Assembly (NCBI GenBank): GCA_020629875.1
Contig: JAHDCL010000009.1
Coordinates: 4,566-48,299, forward strand
Source of the DNA: Hellea sp.
GTDB lineage: Bacteria; Pseudomonadota; Alphaproteobacteria; Caulobacterales; Maricaulaceae
Reading direction: 5' to 3'
DNA: 43,734 nucleotides
Shown in pieces: positions 1 through 10,439 of the stretch; the stretch's first letter is position 1; each line of letters starts with the position of its first letter. Both the position numbers and the translations under genes were made by a program. The notes under the pieces are model-generated. The model searched no databases and was not told the origin of the DNA. It was given only the letters and a program-made list of their open reading frames with translations.

Positions 1-55
1 GGGACGGGGATATTCTTCGCGCCTATGAAGACTGCCGCTACTAGGCCGATACTAG

Positions 56-2086
56 TTAGAACGTATCAGAAATTTCAAGGCTGATACGGTTCCCTCTAGA
101 GCGGGATACAAATTCCCGACGGACAAGGTCACTATTTCGGTCACCGTCATACACCAATCTCTCTCGATCTAGCGTCCAGTGAGGTGTGTTTTGCAGCTTC
201 AGCGAAACTGTCATGCCCAGGACATTCTTATGAGTGATGTAGTAGTCGATGAATGGGAGATCGAATGTGATGTCTCGGATTTCGTCGCGCCGGAAGAAAG
301 GGCTTTCACGAGACTGCTCGAAATTTGCGCCCCAAGCCCATGGCGTATTTGGAATGTCGTGGCGCAGGCTTAGGTAATAATAATAGAGATCCGTTTGATT
401 TAAACGTCTGTTTTCAAGTGTAACGGGGTCCTCAATTGAGCTATCTTGAAGGCTCCCCGTGCCTTCTATTCGCATGCCTTTGAGCCCATAACTATCTAAC
501 AGCCATGTCGCGTTTCCGCTTAGCCCATAAAGCCAAGCATGGTCTAAGTTGCCGGGGCCTTCGCTGCCGTCTGGAAACAAGATGCGATCAATGGGGTCTT
601 CGATGTAGTTGGCAAAGACTTTTAGCGATCCCGAAAGAACTTTGTCGTCTTTGCGTTCGAGTTCAATTTCGCCGTTCCAGCTCTGGGTCGGAACGATGTT
701 TACATTACCATTATTTGCGGTTCCATCCGTAAGGCTGCGGGAGACCCTGAAGTCTGTAAAATCTAGCTGCCCCACAGCGCGTTCAATCTTCGTTCGCCAT
801 GTATAACGTGCGGTTGCGTCATAGCTGAGTGAAAGGAATCCCTTCGGTCTGAAAAAGCCTTCACCTGGTTGCGAATTGGTGGTGACTTCGATTTGGGAAT
901 ACTCAGCTCCTAGCGAGGCTTGGAAGTTTAGCTTATCAGAGACACGTCGGCTATGGGTGAGGTTGGCTTCGGTACGCTTCTCCTCAACGCGAACATTTTC
1001 AGGATCTGAAAATTCTCGGTTCAAAGCAAATTCGGTGGTGCTGTCCAAGTAGTTAAATGCGCCTTCCCATGAGAGTTGCCAATCGTTAGAGGCCGCCGAC
1101 TTCCAACTATATTCAGCTCTACCAATAAGCTCTCCCTCTTTGTCGTGAGTGTTGAAATCTTGCCGGATTGGGGCGTCGCCAAAGATGTTGAGATCAATAC
1201 TTGTATTAAAATCACTGTTTTCATAACGGTTTAATCCGATCAGCTTTAAGTTCCCATTGGCTACTGGGAAGCTATAATCCGCGCCAACTTCATATTCATA
1301 TTCGTCCTCTCCTGAGCTGAAAAAGCTTTGCCCAGTGGGTTGGCCGGGCGCAACGCCCAAAAAGTCTTCGATTGCATTGAAGTTTCGGTTTTTTAATCCC
1401 GTTGATAAGTTGAGGTTAGCGACATTCCCATTTGCTTGCGTGAAGCTTAGGTTCACATCTGCCTCGGGCCGTGTCTGCTCAAAGGCAGCGTCTTCGCGGC
1501 GATCTTGTAGCAAAGCGCCAGCCCCATTAAAGAACACCTCATCGCCCAATTCAGAATAGGTGAATATCCCATGATTGAGGCTAGCTGCATATTCGAAGTT
1601 ACCAGCTGTGTTCGATCCGCTAATAGAAATTCCTCCTTCGGTGAGTTGAGGTTCTGTTCGCTCTTCAAAGCGAGCGGCGTAATTCCAACTCCCCGAAAGA
1701 CTACCGGTGCTAGTAATGATGTTGGCGACTTGTCCCGACAGGCCGGGGATATCTAAGGAGGCACCATCAACAATATCTATTCGCGTAACCTTGTCGGCGG
1801 TTATTCGGCCTAAAATTTCGTCGGCGCCTGAAGATTTAGAAGAGGGCCGGCGCCCATTTATAAGAATATTAAGACTGGCTTGTCCAAAGCCGCGTTCATC
1901 GTCGTCATCCTCCTCAATTGAGAAGCCCGGTATTCGGCCAACCATGTCTAGCGCGGTGTTTGGCTGGAATTGCGAAAAATAGGCGGGATCATAAGTCGAC
2001 GAAACATCAGAGTTTTGCGAATAGGCAAACTCAGGTAGTGCCAGCAAAGACAATGCTGTGGTTAGACTAATAAGTCGATGTCGCAA
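56..2086 (-). CDS. TonB-dependent receptor / outer-membrane beta-barrel protein
   Basis: Plug-like segment (NTALDMVGRIPGFSIEEDDD...ILINGRRPSSKS...ITADKVTRIDIVDGAS) followed by a long beta-barrel-like region ending in aromatic F. Start revised from the ORF-track 2236 to a TTG at 2086, preceded by AAGGGG and giving the signal peptide MRHRLISLTTALSLLALPEFAYSQ. Confidence 0.85.
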   Translation of the reverse strand: MRHRLISLTTALSLLALPEFAYSQNSDVSSTYDPAYFSQFQPNTALDMVGRIPGFSIEEDDDDERGFGQASLNILINGRRPSSKSSGADEILGRITADKVTRIDIVDGASLDIPGLSGQVANIITSTGSLSGSWNYAARFEERTEPQLTEGGISISGSNTAGNFEYAASLNHGIFTYSELGDEVFFNGAGALLQDRREDAAFEQTRPEADVNLSFTQANGNVANLNLSTGLKNRNFNAIEDFLGVAPGQPTGQSFFSSGEDEYEYEVGADYSFPVANGNLKLIGLNRYENSDFNTSIDLNIFGDAPIRQDFNTHDKEGELIGRAEYSWKSAASNDWQLSWEGAFNYLDSTTEFALNREFSDPENVRVEEKRTEANLTHSRRVSDKLNFQASLGAEYSQIEVTTNSQPGEGFFRPKGFLSLSYDATARYTWRTKIERAVGQLDFTDFRVSRSLTDGTANNGNVNIVPTQSWNGEIELERKDDKVLSGSLKVFANYIEDPIDRILFPDGSEGPGNLDHAWLYGLSGNATWLLDSYGLKGMRIEGTGSLQDSSIEDPVTLENRRLNQTDLYYYYLSLRHDIPNTPWAWGANFEQSRESPFFRRDEIRDITFDLPFIDYYITHKNVLGMTVSLKLQNTPHWTLDRERLVYDGDRNSDLVRREFVSRSRGNRISLEISDTF

Positions 2087-2274
2087 TCTGGTCCCCTTCA
2101 ACGCAAGATGCTTCGCTTGATTACGCAAGTGCTGAGGATTCTCAACCTCTAATTTAAATATAATGTGAAAAATATTGCTGAAGTATAAATGATTGCCAGA
2201 CAAAAAATACTTGTAAGCCCTCAGCGAGCAAGGCAAAGAGTTAAAAAAATAAAATTACTTGGGACTCTAATGCG

Positions 2275-3786
2275 ATGACACCTACCGAAATGGATAAAAG
2301 CTTCCTCGGGCACCCGAAAGGTCTGCTCACCTTATTCACAACCGAAATGTGGGAGCGCATGAGTTACTATGGCATGCGCGGGCTACTCGTTTTGTTTATG
2401 ACGGCGGCGATTGCTGAAGGTGGCTTAGCCATTGGTACAGCGACAGCTGTGGCGATTTATGGTCTTTATACCGCTTCCGTCTATTTTATGGGATTGCCCG
2501 GTGGATGGATTGCTGACCGAATGATTGGGAGCCAGAAGGCCATTTGGTATGGCGGCATAATCATCATGTGCGGCCATATTGTGCTAGCCATTCCGAGCGA
2601 CAAGAGCTTCTTCATCGGTTTGATATTAGTCGTATTGGGCACGGGGTTATTGAAGCCCAATATCTCCGCGGTTGTTGGGCAACTCTATAGTTCTCAAGAT
2701 GAACGCAGAGATAGTGGTTACGCGCTTTATTATATGGGCATAAATATTGGCTCGCTTATTGGCTATACAGTCTGTGGCTGGCTTTATGAAAACCAAGGCA
2801 TTCACTGGGCGTTCGGAGCTTCAGCTATTGGTATGGCTCTCGGCTTGGTTGTTTTCTGGTCTACAAGAGAGAACCTCAAAGGGGCAGGGGATGGACCTGC
2901 GGCTCCGCTATCTGAGAGCGCTCAGAAGAAGAGTTGGTTAGCTATAACAGCTTTCTTAGCAGTCTTGGCCATAATCACTCTGCTGATGCTATCGGGTCAA
3001 TTGAGTTTTGATCCAATCGTTGCTTCCAAATTTGTCGCTGTGACGTTTGTTGGTATATTTTTCATCTACTTCTTCTGGGTTTATTTTCTCGGAAACCTGT
3101 CTCCTGTTGAGAAAAAAGGTATGTGGGCTTTCATGCTAGTTTGCGTTGCTTCGACCATGTTTTGGTCTGGTTTCGAACAAGCAGGCTCCTCACTCAACCT
3201 ATTTGGGCAGGACTTTACCAACCGGATGGTCGGAGATTTTGAAATACCGACGACATGGCTGCAGAATGTGAATCCATTTTTCATTATAACACTGACGCCA
3301 TTCTTCGCTATATTCTGGATATGGCTCGGTAAACGTATGATGACGCCTGGTTATGGTCTAAAAATGGGCGTGGGTTTGATTATCATGGGGCTTGGCTTTG
3401 TCGTTATGATCTTTGCTGCGGATGCAGCGTCTCAAGGCAAGGTCGCGATTTTCTGGTTGGTTATGACCTATTTCTTACACACGGTAGGTGAGTTAGTACT
3501 CAGTCCGATTTCACTCTCGGCCGTGAGTAAATTGTCGCCCCCACGTTTCCTCGGACAAATGATGGGCCTTTTCGTCCTGACCTATTCAATGGGTAACATT
3601 ATCGCTGGACTTATGGCGGGTGGGTTCGACCCTGAAAATGTTGCTGAGATGCCAGCCCTGTTTAAGATGATTGCGACCTTCGCTATCGGGGTCGGTGCTG
3701 TTGTCTTCTTGGTGGGTATGTTCACCAAAGGCTGGGAGAAAGAAGTTGAAATGGCAAATGCCGAAAGGGTGCCTGACGGTAGCTAA
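2275..3786 (+). CDS. POT/PTR2-family peptide MFS transporter
   Basis: 503 aa, multi-TM; N-terminal GHPKGLLTLFTTEMWERMSYYGMRGLLVLFM is characteristic of the POT (proton-dependent oligopeptide transporter) family. Confidence 0.93.
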   Translation: MTPTEMDKSFLGHPKGLLTLFTTEMWERMSYYGMRGLLVLFMTAAIAEGGLAIGTATAVAIYGLYTASVYFMGLPGGWIADRMIGSQKAIWYGGIIIMCGHIVLAIPSDKSFFIGLILVVLGTGLLKPNISAVVGQLYSSQDERRDSGYALYYMGINIGSLIGYTVCGWLYENQGIHWAFGASAIGMALGLVVFWSTRENLKGAGDGPAAPLSESAQKKSWLAITAFLAVLAIITLLMLSGQLSFDPIVASKFVAVTFVGIFFIYFFWVYFLGNLSPVEKKGMWAFMLVCVASTMFWSGFEQAGSSLNLFGQDFTNRMVGDFEIPTTWLQNVNPFFIITLTPFFAIFWIWLGKRMMTPGYGLKMGVGLIIMGLGFVVMIFAADAASQGKVAIFWLVMTYFLHTVGELVLSPISLSAVSKLSPPRFLGQMMGLFVLTYSMGNIIAGLMAGGFDPENVAEMPALFKMIATFAIGVGAVVFLVGMFTKGWEKEVEMANAERVPDGS

Positions 3787-3804
3787 TCTTTCAAAGCTTT
3801 AGGC

Positions 3805-3837
3805 AAAAAAAAGCCCGCTCATTCGAGCGGGCTTTTT
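3805..3837. terminator. Bidirectional intrinsic terminator between convergent genes
   Basis: AAAAAAAGCCCGCTC-ATTC-GAGCGGGCTTTTT: perfect GC-rich stem with A-tract on one side and T-tract on the other, between the ends of the POT gene (+) and the DUF937 gene (-). Confidence 0.9.
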
Positions 3838-3856
3838 ATTTTTAATCTAGTCATCT

Positions 3857-4507
3857 TTAACGGCGCGCATTCATGGCCATTTGCAGAACGTCATCCATCA
3901 TGGAGCCATCACCATCAGCGTCTAGTAACTTGCCGAGGATGCCCATGCCTTGTTGACGTGTGGCTTCGGCCTGACGTTGTTGGCGCCCATTGGCACCTGT
4001 CACGGCGCCCAAAATTGCACCAAGGCCTGATTGCTTACCGCCCATCAGGTGTTGCATGGCAAGACCAGCCAAGGCTGACTTCATGTCGGGTTGACGTGTT
4101 TGCTTAGACAAGCTTCCCATCGCCATTGTTGCAACAAGGGGGAGCATCTTTTTTAGCACGTCAGCGCCAAGCCCTGTCTTTTGAGCGGCTTGCCCTGCGA
4201 CTGCGCGGGAAACATCCTTGGATCCGAAGAGGTGGCCAAGAATAGCATTGCCATCATTGACAGTTTCGGGTTGCCCGAGCATTTGTGGGTTTTCCAAATA
4301 TTGCTCGTGATTTCCACCTTGAAGCGCACCAAGGAGACCGGCGAGGCCTTGCGGGCTAGCCGTGTTCTGCTTGAGTGCAGAGGAAATTGCCGGAAGAAGC
4401 GCAGCGATTGCGCTTTGGCTTTGTTGTTGGTTTAGTCCAAGTTGAGCACCAGCCTGCTGTGCTGCTGCGCCGCCTTGAGCGCTCATAATCATATCGAGTA
4501 GGTTCAT
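3857..4507 (-). CDS. DUF937 domain-containing protein
   Basis: 216 aa; MNLLDMIMSAQGGAAAQQAGAQLGLNQQQSQSAIAALLPAISSALKQ resembles DUF937 proteins; Gln/Ala/Gly-rich. Confidence 0.75.
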   Translation of the reverse strand: MNLLDMIMSAQGGAAAQQAGAQLGLNQQQSQSAIAALLPAISSALKQNTASPQGLAGLLGALQGGNHEQYLENPQMLGQPETVNDGNAILGHLFGSKDVSRAVAGQAAQKTGLGADVLKKMLPLVATMAMGSLSKQTRQPDMKSALAGLAMQHLMGGKQSGLGAILGAVTGANGRQQRQAEATRQQGMGILGKLLDADGDGSMMDDVLQMAMNARR

Positions 4508-4592
4508 AGCCGTTGGCCCTCCATTTTACCTTGGAGGTGCTTATAGACAATATTCGCTCTGATGCGAGGACAAGTTGCAGGTTTGGTAAAGC

Positions 4593-5546
4593 TTATCCAA
4601 ACAGCTTTGAAACTGATTCATCATTTGCGATCCGGCGAATAGCTTCGCCAAGAAGCGTAGCAATGGAGACTTCGCGAATTCGGTCACACTTTTTGACCTT
4701 GTCAGGCTGTGCGATAGAGTCCGTAATAACGAGTTCGGTAAGTTCGGACTTATTGATGCGCTCTACGGCGGGATCAGAGAGAACACCGTGGGTGATATAA
4801 GCCGAGACGGAATTTGCGCCGTGATCTTTCAGGGCTTTAGCAGCGTTACAAAGCGTGCCACCTGAATCGATAATGTCATCATAAAGAATACAGCTACGGC
4901 CAGCCACATCACCGATAATATTCATCACTTCGCTTTCGCCTGCTTTGGGGCGGCGCTTGTCAACAATAGCAATGTCGGCATCAAATTGTTTGGCGATAGA
5001 GCGCGTTCGAACCACGCCGCCTGTATCCGGGGAGACAAAGAGAAGATTTTCTCTATCCTTTTTGGAGTACTTATCCTTGATGTCATCGACAAAAACCGGC
5101 TGACCAAAAAGGTTATCTGTCGGAATGTCAAAGAAGCCTTGTATCTGTCCAGCATGTAGGTCTGCGGTGAGAACACGGTGTGCGCCTGCCTTGGAGATGA
5201 GGTTAGCCACAAGTTTGGCTGAAATAGGTGTCCGTCCACCAGTTTTACGGTCCTGACGTGCATACCCATAATAGGGCACAACAGCCGTGATGCGTTTTGC
5301 CGAGGCACGGACTAACGCGTCAATTAAGATAAGCAATTCCATGAGGTGATCATTTGCGGGCGCGGATGTCGGCTGAATAAGGAAGATATCTTCGCCGCGG
5401 ACATTTTCGTTGATTTTGGCGAAAATCTCTTGATCGCGAAAGCGTTCAATGTCGACTTGAGTCAAAGGAACGTCGAGCACATCAGCTATGCCTCGCGCCA
5501 AGGGTTCGTTGGCGGTACCGCTAATCAATTTCATGGGCTCATTCAC
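4593..5546 (-). CDS. prs: Ribose-phosphate pyrophosphokinase
   Basis: 317 aa; VNENVRG-type [39 protein letters not shown], and PRPP motif [14 protein letters not shown]. Confidence 0.97.
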   Translation of the reverse strand: MNEPMKLISGTANEPLARGIADVLDVPLTQVDIERFRDQEIFAKINENVRGEDIFLIQPTSAPANDHLMELLILIDALVRASAKRITAVVPYYGYARQDRKTGGRTPISAKLVANLISKAGAHRVLTADLHAGQIQGFFDIPTDNLFGQPVFVDDIKDKYSKKDRENLLFVSPDTGGVVRTRSIAKQFDADIAIVDKRRPKAGESEVMNIIGDVAGRSCILYDDIIDSGGTLCNAAKALKDHGANSVSAYITHGVLSDPAVERINKSELTELVITDSIAQPDKVKKCDRIREVSIATLLGEAIRRIANDESVSKLFG

Positions 5547-5604
5547 CTTCGAGCTATGTGTTATATTTGTGACGTCCTTTAAGGTGACAATGCTGTAATG
5601 TAAA

Positions 5605-6375
5605 TCATTCTGTCAGCATAATAGCAGAAATATTGCGGCCATAGTCGCCCAAACTATTATGCGAATTGTACCTATAGCTGAAATAAGCTTCCGGTTCCGC
5701 ATATGTACAATTTGGAAGGGCGTCGATTTTCTCTACACCTTCGCGGCGCAGTTTCGCCAAAATGAAACGCTTGAGGTCAAAATGCGGTTTCTGATTCGGA
5801 CCCAGGCGGAAAAAGCGGTCATGGGCTTCGTTTTCAGCGACAAAGCTATCGCGGTAGTCATGGCCAACTTCATAGTTATCTTGGCTAATACAAGGGCCCA
5901 GCACCGCATGGATATTCTCTCGCTCTGCTCCTAGCCCTTCCATAGCGCGTATCGTTTGTGTGGTAACTCCTGATAGGGCGCCTCGCCATCCGGCATGGCA
6001 AGCGCCGATAATCTTTGCCTGCGGGTCACAGAAAAGCACAGGGCCACAATCCGCGGCGAGAGCGGAGATTGCAAGCCCCGGCGTTTTAGTCACCAAGCCG
6101 TCCGCTTTAGGCGGCTGGCCCAAAAACGGGGTATCCACAATCAACACTTCGGTACTGTGTATCTGAGACAAGCTTAAGAGTTTCGGCGTTGATGTGCCCA
6201 GTGCAGTGGCGACTCGCTTGCGGTTTTCAGTGATGTTCTCAGGCACATCTTGTGAGCCTTGTCCTACATTAAGGCTTAAATATTGCCCATCAGAGACTCC
6301 GCCTTGGCGTCCAAAAAAGCCATGGGCTATGCCTTGGTGGCTCAGTAGCTCATGAGTTTTGAAGGGGGCGTTCAC
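5605..6375 (-). CDS. pgeF: Peptidoglycan editing factor / YfiH (laccase-domain) family protein
   Basis: 256 aa; [48 protein letters not shown] are hallmark motifs. Confidence 0.93.
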   Translation of the reverse strand: MNAPFKTHELLSHQGIAHGFFGRQGGVSDGQYLSLNVGQGSQDVPENITENRKRVATALGTSTPKLLSLSQIHSTEVLIVDTPFLGQPPKADGLVTKTPGLAISALAADCGPVLFCDPQAKIIGACHAGWRGALSGVTTQTIRAMEGLGAERENIHAVLGPCISQDNYEVGHDYRDSFVAENEAHDRFFRLGPNQKPHFDLKRFILAKLRREGVEKIDALPNCTYAEPEAYFSYRYNSHNSLGDYGRNISAIMLTE

Positions 6376-7481
6376 GCAAGTTCCCTAAATCCTAGCGGCA
6401 GGCTAAGCCCCTCTGATTGAAAACATATCGCCTTGAAGAGTTCGCCCATTTCATCACTTGCTGTGAGGCGATGAAGTTGACGCGCGATTTTATCTTTAGA
6501 GTTTGGCTGGGCTCGAGATAGAGCAACGGCTCTCATTTCTAGCCCCAACTTGGAGAGGAACTCACGTTGCGGAACGGGTAGGGTGACAGGGAGGTCAACA
6601 GCTCTCGCCAACTCCTGCAAGGCGCCGAAGTCCACACGCGCTGTTAAGTCTGTATTTCCAGGGTCAGAGAAGACGCCTACTTTCTTATGGCGTTTGAGGG
6701 CCTGCAAGCTATCTCCAAATTCGGTGGTCTCGGGACCGTAATCAATAAAGAGGGCGCGGCCGCTATCTCGATCAAACCGCGCTTTGACTTGATCGACGAT
6801 TTGGGCGCTTGCGGGGCAAACTTCCAACAGGTCATCATCCTTCGCATCTTCTTGCGCGGCGGGAAGGGTCGCCTGCACGGTTTCTGAAATGCTCGCGGGA
6901 GAGATGCCAAATCGTAGATTTCCATCATCAACAGCAACCATACGTTCCTGCCATCCTGCACGTCCCGCGAAACGGTCTTTTTGAATAAATTGCCGAATGG
7001 GCAAGCAATCCAGAAATTCATTGCCGATAATGATAGCAGGTCCTTGGGGCGCTTTGTCCAAACTCGCCGCCCAACTAATCGGGCAGGGTGCGCTGCTCAG
7101 CGTCTTTCCTTGCACGGCTTCTAATGCCGGAGATGCTTCGATCAGTGTGACGTTAACAGCTTTCATGAACGCCTTGTCGAGCTGCGCGGCCCTGAGGATA
7201 TCGCTCATCATTATACCGCGGCCTGGACCTAACTCGATAAGATGGAGCCTATTGGGGCGTCCCATATCTTGCCATGTCTGAATGCACCAGAGGCCGATGA
7301 CCTCACCGAACATCTGGCTGATCTCGGGGGCAGTAATGAAGTCTCCATCTGAGCCCAGTGGATCGCGAGTGGGGTAATACCCTTGAACAGGATCGAGCAG
7401 GCAGATGGTCATATATTCCGCGATCGAGAGCGGCCCCTCGGCGTTAATCTTGGCAATGAGCCTGTCTTTAAGCGGCTGCAT
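6372..7481 (-). CDS. Class I SAM-dependent methyltransferase, MidA/NDUFAF7-like
   Basis: 369 aa; LIELGPGRGIMMSDILRAA, GNEFLDCLPIRQF, LFIDYGPE; overlaps pgeF start by 4 nt. Confidence 0.9.
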   Translation of the reverse strand: MQPLKDRLIAKINAEGPLSIAEYMTICLLDPVQGYYPTRDPLGSDGDFITAPEISQMFGEVIGLWCIQTWQDMGRPNRLHLIELGPGRGIMMSDILRAAQLDKAFMKAVNVTLIEASPALEAVQGKTLSSAPCPISWAASLDKAPQGPAIIIGNEFLDCLPIRQFIQKDRFAGRAGWQERMVAVDDGNLRFGISPASISETVQATLPAAQEDAKDDDLLEVCPASAQIVDQVKARFDRDSGRALFIDYGPETTEFGDSLQALKRHKKVGVFSDPGNTDLTARVDFGALQELARAVDLPVTLPVPQREFLSKLGLEMRAVALSRAQPNSKDKIARQLHRLTASDEMGELFKAICFQSEGLSLPLGFRELA

Positions 7482-8355
7482 CGTCCACTCGTTTTGGCGA
7501 GACGGGCGATCGTCGTGCCGCCCAGATTACGATGACCAGACCCACAACAAACATAGGGAGGGAGTAGGCCATCCCGCGAGTTAGCGGGCCGAACATCGTG
7601 GCGTCAGGCTCGCGAACGAATTCGACCATAAAGCGGAATAAGCCATACATTAGGATAAAGGCCCCCGCACAAATTCCCGGTTTTGTCAGGGCTTTGAACC
7701 TTGTTGTTAGTAACCGAAGAACAAGGAAAATCACGATGCCTTCTAGGAAGGCCTCATAGAGCTGGCTGGGGTGGCGAGGCTGACTGTCAGGTGCGGTGCT
7801 GAAGATAAAGCCCCAAGGTACATCTGTCACGCGGCCATAGAGTTCTTGGTTCACAAAGTTCCCCAGAAAGCGAACCGCTAAAAGACCTAGCGGCGCACCG
7901 ATCGCTGTGACGTCTGCAATTCGCCAGAGGTCGAGTTTCTTGCGCCATTTTGTATAAAAGACTGCGGCGCAGACGCCGAGAAAGCCTCCATGGAAACTCA
8001 TGCCGCCATCCCAAACTTTGAAAATGTTAAGCGGTGCCGTCCAGATAGTTGAAGTGCTATAGAGAAGAATATATCCAATGCGCCCGCCGGCAATGATTCC
8101 AATTAGGCAGTAAAACATGAGGTCCTGTAGCATTACCTTATTCGGCACTAATTCGGGTTTGCGAGTCGCGCCGTTCGCTATCCAGACATCCCGCCGTTTT
8201 GCGACTGAGGCCGCATAGAAGTAAGCCCCATAAATGCCGATAATATAGGATATGCCATACCATTTGACTGAGAGGGGGCCTAATTTGAAGGCCTCTCCAT
8301 CAATCCATGAGGGAAAGGTTATCGCCCCAAATAAGTCTATAATCGTTGCAAACAT
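7468..8355 (-). CDS. lgt: Prolipoprotein diacylglyceryl transferase
   Basis: 295 aa polytopic; GGRIGYILLYS, DGGMSFHGGFLGV, RFLGNFVNQELYGRVTDVPWG, RHPSQLYEAFLEG. Confidence 0.96.
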   Translation of the reverse strand: MFATIIDLFGAITFPSWIDGEAFKLGPLSVKWYGISYIIGIYGAYFYAASVAKRRDVWIANGATRKPELVPNKVMLQDLMFYCLIGIIAGGRIGYILLYSTSTIWTAPLNIFKVWDGGMSFHGGFLGVCAAVFYTKWRKKLDLWRIADVTAIGAPLGLLAVRFLGNFVNQELYGRVTDVPWGFIFSTAPDSQPRHPSQLYEAFLEGIVIFLVLRLLTTRFKALTKPGICAGAFILMYGLFRFMVEFVREPDATMFGPLTRGMAYSLPMFVVGLVIVIWAARRSPVSPKRVDDAAA

Positions 8356-8458
8356 GTAGGGTGTTGGCCTCTTTGTTGCGTCAGTTTGTTCTGATTCACA
8401 TCTAGAAAAACTGTTAGCCCGTGCCTATCTATATTAAAAGCAAAATAAGGATAAGGCC

Positions 8459-8719
8459 ATGCAAAGCAAATCCAGACCTCTTGATGATCTGACGAACCTC
8501 GCAACTAACGCGGTCGGAGCGCTAAAAGGCGTGGGCGACGAAATGAAAGCTATGGGCCGCTCTCAAGCCGAAAAAATCGTGGCAGATTTGGACCTTGTCG
8601 GCCGTGACGAGTTTGAAGTGCTGAAAACACAACTCTTTCAGTCACAGGAAGAAATCGCAAAACTGACTAAAGAGGTAAAGTCCCTGAAAGCTGCGCTCAA
8701 AAAAGCAACATCTAAATAG
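8459..8719 (+). CDS. ubiK: BMFP / UbiK-family accessory factor
   Basis: 86 aa with C-terminal coiled coil (VGRDEFEVLKTQLFQSQEEIAKLTKEVKSLKAALKK), typical BMFP domain; divergent from lgt. Confidence 0.82.
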   Translation: MQSKSRPLDDLTNLATNAVGALKGVGDEMKAMGRSQAEKIVADLDLVGRDEFEVLKTQLFQSQEEIAKLTKEVKSLKAALKKATSK

Positions 8720-8758
8720 GCCTCTCAAGGTCCCTCTTAGATTAGTATTGAGTGGCGC

Positions 8759-9805
8759 TTAATTTGCGCGAGCGCGGGCGCGTGAAAGAATGTTTGCGTC
8801 AACATTCGCCTCAAGGCGTTTTTTCAATTCCGCGCGGTCTTTGTCATACTCATCATTGCCGCTTTTATCTGACTTCAGTAGCCAGTAATAAGCGTCTTCA
8901 AAGTTCTGCTGCACACCTTCGCCTTTTGCGAGAGTAAACGAGTAGAGGAACTGACCTTCTTTGTCTCCGCCTTTGGCTGATTTTTCAAACCATTTGGCGG
9001 CTTCTGCTTCGGAGCGCGCAGCGCCATATCCTTGATAGACAAGTAAGCCATAATCTGCTTGGGCGGCGGCATGGCCGCCTTCCGCTGCTTGCTTTAGCAA
9101 TGCTGCTGACTTCGCCGAATTTGGACGGATTTCAAAATTTTCGGCATACATGACGCCCGCAATATAGGCGGCTTCGATATGGCCTGCATCCGCTGCCTGT
9201 TCATAATATTTGAGGGCTTGCTTTGGGTCTGAGTCGATATGCCGGTCGCCCAGACGTTTTGTGGCGTCACGGTCAAAACTCTGCGATGCTTTTTTGAGTA
9301 AATTTTCAGACTTTTTCGCGCTAGGTACCGTGCCTTGGCCAGTGCGGTAAAGATCAGATAGCGCACGCATGGCATCTGTGCGGCCCATATCCGAAGCGCG
9401 GGTTAGGTATGCAACCGCATCTGACTGCGTTAGTCCGGCCTCATTTTTAATGGCCATTTCGCCTAATGCCACAAGAGCATCAGGGTGATTTTGATTTGCA
9501 GCTTGCATGTACCAAGACTTGGCTTCGTTCAGGTTGATGATGCCCGTTTCGCCCTTGCGCAATATATAACCTGCCATCACAGCGGCCTCGGCTGAGCCGT
9601 TCCGCGCGGCGACCTTGGCATGGGAGAGGGCCGTGACGGCATCCCCACCGTTATAAGCTGAGAGGGCGTCCTCGAAATTCACGGTTGGCTGTACGGTTGT
9701 TGCCGTATTGGCGTGGGCCGCGGAGTTTACTCCGAGCGCGAATGTTCCCGACATAAGGCTGATAGCTGCGAGACTGCCGAGGCCGGTCCGTCCGGATGTA
9801 ACCAT
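8759..9805 (-). CDS. Sel1-like (TPR-like) repeat secreted protein
   Basis: Multiple Sel1 repeats (AKSWYMQAANQNHPDALVALGEMA; ALKYYEQAADAGHIEAAYIAGVMYAE; AAKWFEKSAKGGDKEGQFLYSFTLAKGEGV). Start refined from 9919 to ATG at 9805, giving signal peptide MVTSGRTGLGSLAAISLMSGTFALGVNSAAHA. Confidence 0.85.
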   Translation of the reverse strand: MVTSGRTGLGSLAAISLMSGTFALGVNSAAHANTATTVQPTVNFEDALSAYNGGDAVTALSHAKVAARNGSAEAAVMAGYILRKGETGIINLNEAKSWYMQAANQNHPDALVALGEMAIKNEAGLTQSDAVAYLTRASDMGRTDAMRALSDLYRTGQGTVPSAKKSENLLKKASQSFDRDATKRLGDRHIDSDPKQALKYYEQAADAGHIEAAYIAGVMYAENFEIRPNSAKSAALLKQAAEGGHAAAQADYGLLVYQGYGAARSEAEAAKWFEKSAKGGDKEGQFLYSFTLAKGEGVQQNFEDAYYWLLKSDKSGNDEYDKDRAELKKRLEANVDANILSRARARAN

Positions 9806-10389
9806 ACGCCCGAGGAGACCGCTATGAAATCCGCGCCCGCCTCTATTATTTGGGCAGCATTTTCCACGGTTATCCCGCCAATCGCGACGCTCGGTATTTC
9901 GACGGCTTCTTGCCACCATTCCAATATCTCCGTTTCAGCGCGATATTTTGCGGCCTTGGTGGGCGTCTCAAAAAACGCACCAAAGGCCACGTAATCCGCG
10001 CCTGCATTTGCAGCCTCAAAGCCGAGGCCTTTCGAGTTATGACACGTGACGCCGATAATGGCATCCCCGCCAAGCAGTTCTCTGGATGAAAAATAGTCCA
10101 TGTCGTTCTGACCAAGATGGACACCATCAGCTTCGCACTGCTTTGCCAGATCCGGGTCGTCATTGATAATGACAAGAGTCCCAAATTCGTGACATATGGG
10201 TTTTATAGCCTCGCAGGCCTGAATGACATCTGAACTTTCCGGTTTGTCGCCGTTCATCTTCTTTAAGCGGATTTGAAGGCACGCCACGGGGGCCGCAGAG
10301 AGCGCCGCACGGAGCTGTTTACAAAATTCGCCTAAATCTGAGATTTGCGGAGGCGTGATGAGATAGATTTGGCATAGTTCGTCGGTCAT
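9727..10389 (-). CDS. thiE: Thiamine phosphate synthase
   Basis: 220 aa; VIINDDPDLAKQCEADGVHLGQNDMD, IIGVTCHNSKGLGFEAANAGADYVAFGAFFETPTK, VAIGGITVENAAQIIEAGADFIAVSSGVW. Confidence 0.93.
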   Translation of the reverse strand: MTDELCQIYLITPPQISDLGEFCKQLRAALSAAPVACLQIRLKKMNGDKPESSDVIQACEAIKPICHEFGTLVIINDDPDLAKQCEADGVHLGQNDMDYFSSRELLGGDAIIGVTCHNSKGLGFEAANAGADYVAFGAFFETPTKAAKYRAETEILEWWQEAVEIPSVAIGGITVENAAQIIEAGADFIAVSSGVWLHPDGPASAVSQLSALCREHSRSE

Positions 10390-10439
10390 AGGGTTATATC
10401 CTCCTATTGCACCCTCCCGTCCAGTGGGTAAAAGGGATT

